From assembly GCF_024494465.1 (NCBI RefSeq), contig NZ_JAETXM010000002.1, positions 186,001 to 250,000 of the forward strand: a stretch of 64,000 nucleotides of DNA, in the 5' to 3' direction. Below, one piece after another: positions 56,921-64,000 of this stretch (position 1 is the first letter of the stretch; each line of letters opens with the position of its first letter). A program made the position numbers and the translations under genes. This stretch comes from Bacillus sp. V3B (GTDB taxonomy: Bacteria > Bacillota > Bacilli > Bacillales > Cytobacillaceae). The notes under the pieces were generated by a model. That model was not told the origin of the DNA. It saw only the letters and a list, made by a program, of their open reading frames with translations, and ran no database searches.

Positions 56921-56931
56921 TGTGTTATACT
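56921..56931 (+). promoter_or_regulatory. pckA -10 region overlapping a CcpN-type site
   Basis: TGTGTTATACT fits the CcpN operator consensus TRTGHYATAYW at every position. TATACT (56926-56931) is at the same time an extended -10 (TGTTATACT), with a weak -35 (TAGACT) upstream. In B. subtilis CcpN represses pckA and gapB during growth on glucose. Confidence 0.7.
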
Positions 56932-56987
56932 ATTTGAAAGAATAATCACAATTAAACCATAATTAAATGAAGGAAGGTATCCGTCGG

Positions 56988-58574
56988 ATGAATTCTGTAA
57001 GTATGAAACAAGAAATTGATGAATTTCTAAAAGGTAGTAATATTCTTATGCAATTATCCGTTCCTCAACTTGTAGAAAAAGTATTACAACGTAAGGAAGG
57101 TTTATTGACTTCAACCGGCGCAGTGCGAGCAACAACTGGAAAATATACAGGACGATCGCCGAAGGATAAATATATTGTTGAAGAAGATACCGTTAAAGAT
57201 AAAATTGATTGGGGTCCTGTGAACCAACCGATTTCTAAAGAGATCTTCTCGAATCTCTATAATAAAGTATTAGACTTTCTCAAAGAAAAAAATGAAGTGT
57301 TTGTCTTTAAAGGATATGCCGGTGCTGATACAAAACACCGCTTGCCCATCCAAGTCATTAATGAATACGCTTGGCATAATTTGTTTTCTCATCAGTTATT
57401 CATTGTTCCATCTGAGGAAGAATTATTAGAACATAATGCAGGATTCAGCGTCATTTGTGCACCTAACTTTAAAGCAGATCCGGCGATTGATGGAACGAAA
57501 TCAGAAACCTTTATTATCATTTCATTTGAACAACGGACCGTTCTAATAGGCGGAACTGAATATGCAGGTGAAATAAAAAAATCAATCTTCTCCATTATGA
57601 ATTACCTTTTACCTGAAAATGGAATTTTATCAATGCACTGTTCTTCAAATGTAGGTCATGAAGGAGACGTATCCCTTTTCTTCGGTTTATCTGGAACAGG
57701 AAAGACAACCCTTTCAGCTGATCCAAATCGCCGCTTAATCGGAGATGATGAACATGGCTGGTCTAGTAATGGTGTCTTCAATATCGAAGGTGGCTGTTAT
57801 GCAAAATGTATTAATCTTTCTCATGAGAAAGAGCCACAAATCTTTGATGCCATCCGTTTCGGTTCTGTACTTGAAAATGTGGTTGTGAACAAAGAAACTC
57901 GTGAGGCAGACTATGATGATGGAACATTAACTGAAAATACTCGTGCAGCTTACCCAATACAAGCAATTGATAATATTATTGATCCAAGTGTAGCCGGACA
58001 TCCTAATACAATTATTTTCTTAACGGCTGATGCATTTGGTGTACTACCTCCCATTGCAAAGTTGACAAAAGAACAAGCGATGTACCATTTCTTAAGTGGA
58101 TATACATCCAAGCTCGCAGGAACTGAACGAGGAGTTACGTCTCCTGAAGCAACATTCTCTACATGCTTTGGCTCTCCATTCTTACCTCTGCCAGCAACAC
58201 GTTATGCAGAAATGCTCGGTGAAAAAATTAGTCAACACAACGCAAACGTATTTCTTGTTAACACAGGCTGGACTGGTGGAGAATACGGAGTGGGAAATCG
58301 TATGAAACTTAGCTACACCCGTGCCATGGTGCACGCCGCATTAGAGGGTGAGCTTACGAATGCAGAAACGAAAAAAGACGATATTTTTGGATTAGAAATT
58401 CCTTTACACGTCCCTGGAGTACCAGATAACGTTCTGCAACCAGATCAAACTTGGTCAGATCAAGCAGCCTATGAAGCAAAAGCAAAAGAACTTTCAGCTA
58501 AATTCCGTGAAAACTTCAAAAAGTTTAATCATGTGTCAGCTGATATTGTTCAAAAAGGTGGACCTATCGCTTAA
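56988..58574 (+). CDS. pckA: Phosphoenolpyruvate carboxykinase (ATP)
   Basis: 528 aa. The substrate segment [19 protein letters not shown] (about residues 39-57), kinase-1a P loop [10 protein letters not shown] and kinase-2 LIGDDEHGW are unmistakable. It converts oxaloacetate to PEP in gluconeogenesis, ATP-type. ATG 56988 starts the conserved MNSV; AAGGAAGG is 10 nt upstream, and an earlier ATG (56967) overlaps the ribosome site. Expected control by CcpN (56921-56931) matches its role with acsA and ccpA. Confidence 0.97.
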   Translation: MNSVSMKQEIDEFLKGSNILMQLSVPQLVEKVLQRKEGLLTSTGAVRATTGKYTGRSPKDKYIVEEDTVKDKIDWGPVNQPISKEIFSNLYNKVLDFLKEKNEVFVFKGYAGADTKHRLPIQVINEYAWHNLFSHQLFIVPSEEELLEHNAGFSVICAPNFKADPAIDGTKSETFIIISFEQRTVLIGGTEYAGEIKKSIFSIMNYLLPENGILSMHCSSNVGHEGDVSLFFGLSGTGKTTLSADPNRRLIGDDEHGWSSNGVFNIEGGCYAKCINLSHEKEPQIFDAIRFGSVLENVVVNKETREADYDDGTLTENTRAAYPIQAIDNIIDPSVAGHPNTIIFLTADAFGVLPPIAKLTKEQAMYHFLSGYTSKLAGTERGVTSPEATFSTCFGSPFLPLPATRYAEMLGEKISQHNANVFLVNTGWTGGEYGVGNRMKLSYTRAMVHAALEGELTNAETKKDDIFGLEIPLHVPGVPDNVLQPDQTWSDQAAYEAKAKELSAKFRENFKKFNHVSADIVQKGGPIA

Positions 58575-58577
58575 ATA

Positions 58578-58640
58578 AAGAAAAACATAAAAACAGCAAC
58601 TACTTGCATGCGAGTAGTTGCTGTTTTTTTATGTTTTTCT
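58578..58640 (+). terminator. Terminator after pckA
   Basis: A long inverted repeat (AGAAAAACATAAAAACAGC and ACTACT parts with their complements) around TGCATGCG, then TTTTTTTATG. Confidence 0.9.
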
Positions 58641-58717
58641 AGCTACAGTGCATAGTGAATCACCAATAGATAGGTGTTCTTTGCCATGCCTGAGCGAAAC
58701 TTCTTCGTATGTCATTT

Positions 58718-58960
58718 TTAGTTAGTCGTATTAAGTGAAATAAGCTGGTATGTAATGGTCGTTCGTTCTTTTTCCCATTCTAACTTTTTAATAATGGCTA
58801 ATGCAGTAGCTTCACTATCCCTTGTTTTTCTTACTTCAATCGGAATTTCAAGTGGATACAAGCGATATTCCTTCTTGATTAAAGTAAAATCATTTTCACT
58901 GATTCTTTTCTCACTTCCCTTTGTAACAATCATTGTATTGAGTTCTAACGGCATACCCAT
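58718..58960 (-). CDS. ytmB: YtmB, DUF2584 small protein
   Basis: 80 aa. MGMPLELNTMIVTKG at the start, then KKEYRLYPLEIPIEVRKT, the conserved DUF2584 part. It probably folds as a small beta barrel; function unknown. ATG 58960 has AAAGGAG 9 nt upstream; a longer frame lacks a ribosome site. Same neighbours as B. subtilis ytmB (pckA, ytmA). Confidence 0.9.
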   Translation of the reverse strand: MGMPLELNTMIVTKGSEKRISENDFTLIKKEYRLYPLEIPIEVRKTRDSEATALAIIKKLEWEKERTTITYQLISLNTTN

Positions 58961-59063
58961 TGTAATCGACTCCTTTATTAAATTTATATAGATCATTTAT
59001 TCTTCCACCATTATGAATATGAGGAGTATTTTTTTTATTCTTATAGCAATAGTATCACTAATC

Positions 59064-59837
59064 CTACTGTCTTTTCATCCAAGATGTTAAATCCGTTACA
59101 ATTTGCCGGTTTACAGCAGGTGGAAAGTAGTGGGTATATTCATTAAAGTACCAGCTATCCACTTGTTTACCCAGTGCTTTCAAACGAACTTCAAGCCGAT
59201 AAGCATGCTCAGGTGATACATTTTGATCTTTTCTACCATGAATGATTAAGGTAGGTGAATCTAAATTTTCAAGATCATAGAGTGGTGTGCGAAATTGATA
59301 TTGCTCCGGAACTTTTGTCGGTGTCCCACCTATAACTCTTTTCATCATCCTTCGCAAATCATTTCGTTCCTCATAGGTAAGAAACATATCACTCACACCA
59401 CTCCATGTAACGATAGAGGCTGCCTCTGGAAATCTGATGGCTGTTAATAACGCCATGACACCACCGCGAGAAAAACCGAAAATATGGACCTTTTTTACTC
59501 TATCGATGAATGATAATAGTTGAAAAGCAGAAAAAGCATCTTCTCGGTCAGTACCGGCAAAATCTTCATTCCCCTCTCCCCCTTGATTTCCACGGTAAAA
59601 AGGAGCAAAGACGATGAATCCTTCTGACGCAAATTGGACAATACGTGCGGGTCTTACTTTCCCCACATTTTTAATTCCACCTCGTAAATAGAGAAACCCA
59701 TCATAGATTTCATTATTTTTTGGCTCAGCAAGTAAACCTTTTACCTTTAGACCATTAGAGAGATATGTAATAATTGACAATTCAATCTCCGGATGTGGAG
59801 AAGGAAACTTTTGTTTGTGAATCATCTTATTTTTCAT
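59064..59837 (-). CDS. ytmA: YtmA, prolyl-oligopeptidase-like hydrolase
   Basis: 257 aa alpha/beta hydrolase. The nucleophile elbow GFSRGGVMAL (Ser about residue 125), LIIHGRKDQNVSPEHA (catalytic Asp) and YFNEYTHYF (His) form a plausible triad. Related to peptidase S9 C-terminal domains; no propeller, so small substrates are likely. No signal peptide. AAAGGAG lies 7 nt before the ATG. Confidence 0.9.
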   Translation of the reverse strand: MKNKMIHKQKFPSPHPEIELSIITYLSNGLKVKGLLAEPKNNEIYDGFLYLRGGIKNVGKVRPARIVQFASEGFIVFAPFYRGNQGGEGNEDFAGTDREDAFSAFQLLSFIDRVKKVHIFGFSRGGVMALLTAIRFPEAASIVTWSGVSDMFLTYEERNDLRRMMKRVIGGTPTKVPEQYQFRTPLYDLENLDSPTLIIHGRKDQNVSPEHAYRLEVRLKALGKQVDSWYFNEYTHYFPPAVNRQIVTDLTSWMKRQ

Positions 59838-59850
59838 TTTCGTCTCCTTT

Positions 59851-59889
59851 AAAAAAATTCCTGATAGGCCTATGCCCTCAGGAATTTTT
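59851..59889 (-). terminator. Terminator upstream of ytmA
   Basis: AAAAAATTCCTGA and TCAGGAATTTTTT enclose 13 nt. It lies between the palindromic element and ytmA, so it would end transcripts that come through map and the element. Confidence 0.8.
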
Positions 59890-59919
59890 TAATATACCTA
59901 TTATTAACGTCATTATGCA

Positions 59920-61262
<1,343 letters not shown>

Positions 61263-62375
61263 TTGTCAAAAAAGAAATTAAGCGTAGTAATGGTTCCAGT
61301 TCTACTATTAGGACTTGCAGCTTGCAATACGAATGATGATGCTGCATTGAATACGAGAAATAATAACACTGGTACCAATGTAGTCAACAGATACAACGAC
61401 AATAATAATCTTTACAGAGTAAATAACAGAAACAATTACACTAGAACTGAAGGTATGAACAGCAATATAACAACTGATAGGTACGATACCGGTCTTTTCA
61501 ATGTGAATAACCATACTAATCGTGGTTTCGATAACCGCGGTCCGCTTACAGAAGACTATACTAATAATCGGTACGTTAATAACGATAACAACAATCTTTT
61601 TAATGTAAACAACAATAATAATAGGGATCGTCAAGGTGCCTTTACAGAAGATTATACCAATGATTGGAATAAGAACAGAAATAGCGCAAGAAATAAAAAC
61701 GATGATAATAATTTAATTATTTCTAGTTACAGTACGCCAATGTCCAGTGAAAAATATCCACATACAAGAGCTGTATTAATTCAAGAAGCAAGATATCAAT
61801 TCTTGCCAACTGACCCTAAGCAAGATACGAAGGAGCAAGCACAACTTCGAAAAGAAAGTGATATAACGCCCAAAGCTCCAACACAGCAACAACAACAACA
61901 ACAGCAACAACAATCGACTGAAGCTCCAGCAAAACAACAACAGCAACAATCGACTGAAGCTCCAGCAAAACAACAACAGCAAACTGCTCCAGCTAATAGT
62001 AGTCAAGCTGTTCAACAAGTAATCGATTTAACGAATGCGGAGCGTAAACAAAATGGACTTCCTGCGTTAAAAGCTGATGCAAAGCTAAATAGTGTTGCAC
62101 AAATGAAATCCGCTGATATGCAACAAAATAATTACTTTTCTCATACAAGTCCGACATACGGCTCTCCATTTGACATGATGAGAGATAATGGTGTGTCCTA
62201 TCAATCAGCAGGGGAAAATATTGCCCAAGGACAAAGAACAGCACAAGAGGTCGTTCAAGCTTGGATGAATAGTGAAGGTCACCGCAAAAACATTTTAAGT
62301 CGTGATTTTACCCATATTGGTGTAGGTTATGATTCAAACGGTCACCACTGGACCCAAATGTTTATAAAAAAGTAA
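61263..62375 (+). CDS. CAP-domain (YkwD-like) lipoprotein with Asn- and Gln-rich linker
   Basis: 370 aa. A signal peptide with lipobox LAAC (Cys about residue 21) predicts a surface lipoprotein. Residues 22-160 are Asn/Asp-rich with the motif TEDYTN twice, like YhcN/YlaJ-type spore lipoproteins. A poly-Gln linker (about 205-247) with two STEAPAK units follows. The C-terminal 120 residues are a CAP/SCP domain (LTNAERKQNGLPALKADAKL, YFSHTSPTYGSPF, AGENIAQGQRTAQEVVQAWMNSEGHRKNIL). Role unknown; spore or cell-wall related by analogy. TTG 61263 has GAGGAGG 8 nt upstream. Confidence 0.88.
   Translation: MSKKKLSVVMVPVLLLGLAACNTNDDAALNTRNNNTGTNVVNRYNDNNNLYRVNNRNNYTRTEGMNSNITTDRYDTGLFNVNNHTNRGFDNRGPLTEDYTNNRYVNNDNNNLFNVNNNNNRDRQGAFTEDYTNDWNKNRNSARNKNDDNNLIISSYSTPMSSEKYPHTRAVLIQEARYQFLPTDPKQDTKEQAQLRKESDITPKAPTQQQQQQQQQQSTEAPAKQQQQQSTEAPAKQQQQTAPANSSQAVQQVIDLTNAERKQNGLPALKADAKLNSVAQMKSADMQQNNYFSHTSPTYGSPFDMMRDNGVSYQSAGENIAQGQRTAQEVVQAWMNSEGHRKNILSRDFTHIGVGYDSNGHHWTQMFIKK
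61880..61985 (+). repeat. Poly-Gln CAA/CAG repeat with a 36-bp unit
   Basis: A run of ten Gln codons, then two near-identical units encoding QQQQSTEAPAK. All lengths are multiples of three. Confidence 0.85.
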
Positions 62376-62399
62376 AAGATACAAAACAGGAATCTTTTA

Positions 62400-62429
62400 A
62401 CTCTAAAGTCTTTTTGACTTTAGAGTTTT
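62400..62429 (+). terminator. Terminator after the CAP-domain gene
   Basis: AACTCTAAAGTC and GACTTTAGAGTT with loop TTTTT, then TTTTATTT. Confidence 0.9.
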
Positions 62430-62558
62430 TTATTTATAAGAAATTGCACATCCACTCCAAATAATTCACATGTTTCTAAGCATTCACACATTTTTATTTT
62501 TTTCATACGCTATTCTAGGCTTAAAAATTCATATTCAGGCTAAGGGAGGTCCTCTGTC

Positions 62559-63572
62559 ATGAAAAAATGGTGGAAGGCTAGTTTTTTATTGGTGGTCATT
62601 ACTGTTTTAATGATTGGTCTTGTTGCCTGTAACACAGGCAATTCTGACGATCAAAAAAAACTAGAAAAAGTAAGAGTAGCAGAAGTCACACGATCGATTT
62701 TCTATGCCCCACAGTATGTAGCGATTGAAAAAGGTTTTTTTGAAGAAGAGGGCTTGCAGATTGAACTTACCACAACATGGGGCGGTGATAAAACCATGAC
62801 AGCTCTTATTTCAGATGGTGCTGATATAGCCCTTGTTGGATCAGAAACATCTATTTATGTAGCTGCTCAAGGTTCAACAGACCCTATCATTAATTTTGCA
62901 CAGTTGACGCAAACAGATGGTACTTTTCTTGTTTCACGTCATCAAGTAGAGGATTTTGACTGGGAGATGTTAAAAGATAGTGAATTCCTTGGACAACGAA
63001 AAGGCGGTATGCCGCAAATGGTAGGCGAATACGTGCTCAAATTACACGCGATTGATCCTCATAACGATTTAAACTTAATCCAGAATATTGACTTCGCCAA
63101 TATAGCTAATGCCTTTATTTCTGGAACTGGCGATTACGTACAATTATTTGAGCCGCAGGCAAGCATGTTTGAAAAAGAAGGAAGAGGTTATATTGTTGCC
63201 TCGTTCGGAACAGAATCTGGCCATGTCCCTTATACTACTTTTATGACGAAAGAAAGTTATTTAAATGCGAATGAAGAAATCGCAGAAAAATTCACTCGTG
63301 CCATTTATAAAGCTCAACAATGGGTAAATGAAAATAGCTCAGAAGAAACAGCCAAACTAATTGGAAAATATTTTGAAGATACAGATCCTGAAATCATCGA
63401 AATGGCAGTGGATCGTTATAAAAGTCAAGACTCTTTTGCATCCAATCCGATTTTAGATGAAGAAGAGTGGAATAACTTACAAGACATCATGGATGAAGCA
63501 GGAGAACTACCAAAAAGAATCGACTATAACACCCTCGTAAACACCGAATTCGCCGAAAAAGCAATGGAATAA
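62559..63572 (+). CDS. ytlA: ABC transporter substrate-binding lipoprotein (NitT/TauT type)
   Basis: 337 aa. Signal peptide with lipobox LVAC (Cys about residue 24). VAEVTRSIFYAPQYVAIEKGFFEEEGL is the typical opening of NMT1/SsuA-like binding proteins. They deliver sulfonates, nitrate, or thiamine-precursor pyrimidines; the substrate here is unknown. GGGAGG lies 10 nt upstream. It is followed 33 bp later by the ATPase gene, as in B. subtilis ytlA-ytlC-ytlD. Confidence 0.9.
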   Translation: MKKWWKASFLLVVITVLMIGLVACNTGNSDDQKKLEKVRVAEVTRSIFYAPQYVAIEKGFFEEEGLQIELTTTWGGDKTMTALISDGADIALVGSETSIYVAAQGSTDPIINFAQLTQTDGTFLVSRHQVEDFDWEMLKDSEFLGQRKGGMPQMVGEYVLKLHAIDPHNDLNLIQNIDFANIANAFISGTGDYVQLFEPQASMFEKEGRGYIVASFGTESGHVPYTTFMTKESYLNANEEIAEKFTRAIYKAQQWVNENSSEETAKLIGKYFEDTDPEIIEMAVDRYKSQDSFASNPILDEEEWNNLQDIMDEAGELPKRIDYNTLVNTEFAEKAME

Positions 63573-63605
63573 AGAAAAGCGAAAGTAAATGTAAGGAGGG
63601 CAATC

Positions 63606-64000
63606 ATGGACTTTTTAAAGATTGAAGATGTACACCACACCTATTTCACAAAAACATCAGCAACAACAGCCCTCTCTGACATTTCCCTTAAGGTCGAGGA
63701 AGGAGAATTCGTATCCTTTCTTGGTCCAAGTGGATGCGGGAAAACAACCTTGCTCTCGATTATTGCAGGGTTGTTGCAACCAACAGAAGGGCTCGTCATA
63801 TTAGAGGGAAAATCAACCAGTAGAGACGCAAAGGATATCGGATATATGCTTCAGCAGGATTATTTGTTTCCGTGGAAAACCATTGAAGAAAATATCTTAC
63901 TCGGATTGAAACTAAGTAAACATCTTACTAAGGAAAAAAAGATATACACCATAAACTTACTTGGAAAAATGGGGTTAACAGGGGTAGAGAACCAATACCC
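63606..64000 (+). CDS. ytlC: ABC transporter ATP-binding protein (partial)
   Basis: The first 131 codons are present; the gene runs off the right edge. Walker A GPSGCGKTTLLSIIAG (about residues 38-53), Q-loop MLQQDYLFPWKTIEENILLG. The LFPW(K)T Q-loop segment is typical of NitT/TauT/SsuB ATPases. AAGGAGGG lies 7 nt before the ATG. It energises uptake with ytlA and a permease expected just beyond the window. Confidence 0.93.
   Translation, partial: MDFLKIEDVHHTYFTKTSATTALSDISLKVEEGEFVSFLGPSGCGKTTLLSIIAGLLQPTEGLVILEGKSTSRDAKDIGYMLQQDYLFPWKTIEENILLGLKLSKHLTKEKKIYTINLLGKMGLTGVENQY

Noticed and set aside
61776-62018. Leu-rich minus-strand frame opposite poly-Gln
   Set aside because: Poly-Leu comes from reading CAA/CAG backwards; not a membrane protein gene.

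Overview
The window is a gene-dense chromosomal segment of a low-GC, spore-forming member of the Bacillaceae. Gene content and order follow the Bacillus subtilis ezrA-ytlC region closely, with TTG/GTG starts, strong GGAGG-type ribosome sites, T-box and S-box leaders and sporulation genes (refZ, cse60). It looks like ordinary core chromosome. I see no prophage, complete IS element, CRISPR array, rRNA or tRNA gene.

Layout. 0-6 kb: start of a NifS-like cysteine desulfurase, the FtsZ-ring regulator ezrA, histidinol phosphatase hisJ, refZ and a GAF-GGDEF diguanylate cyclase. 6-12 kb: rpsD with a long leader, tyrS with a T-box, and a class A penicillin-binding protein. 12-20 kb: carbon control, with acetyl-CoA synthetase acsA, its acetylation/deacetylation genes acuABC, ccpA, and the DAHP synthase/chorismate mutase aroA. 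20-29 kb: a large FtsA-like ATPase with an unusual C-terminal half, the ytxJ/ytxH/ytxG group, murC, the soluble FtsK-type translocase sftA, and ytpQ. 29-42 kb: thioredoxin-like ytpP, a dead TetR remnant, aminopeptidase ytoP, ytzB, lactonase-like ytnP, trmB, ytzH, ytmP, pullulanase amyX, a probable NERD-domain protein, thpR, pepV, ytzE and a 16S pseudouridine synthase. 42-50 kb: a glycine/coiled-coil coat-like protein, murJ (ytgP), ytfP, cse60, ytwF and leuS with a T-box. 50-64 kb: ytzC, ytqAB, ytpBA, ytoA, metK with an S-box, pckA with a CcpN-like site, ytmB, ytmA, map, a CAP-domain lipoprotein and the start of the ytlA-ytlC ABC transporter.

Functional themes. Several genes serve division and envelope growth (ezrA, refZ, the FtsA-like gene, sftA, murC, murJ, the PBP). 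A second group handles acetate and gluconeogenic carbon (acsA/acuABC, ccpA, pckA). Two aminoacyl-tRNA synthetases and metK are controlled by leader RNAs. Compared with B. subtilis as I remember it, motPS (between acuC and ccpA), ytpR (between sftA and ytpQ) and asnB/ytnA (between ytoA and metK) are missing here, while the FtsA-like, PBP, NERD and CAP genes are additions or replacements.

What stands out is the intergenic DNA. Family A is a repeat running from about AAAAGCGCAAGCGCC to GGCGCTGAAGCTAGACA. It occurs about a dozen times, including inside the tyrS T-box leader and the rpsD leader. Family B is a MITE-like repeat with ends resembling AGGCTNTGTTAAA and occurs at least three times. A third element of about 290 bp (59.92-60.21 kb) is GC-richer, built of nested palindromes, abuts the map stop codon, and partly resembles a tnpB-associated RNA scaffold without any tnpB. 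No wholly new multi-gene system is evident. The best candidates for new biology are the FtsA-like protein with tandem beta-grasp-like modules and these repeats sitting in regulatory leaders.
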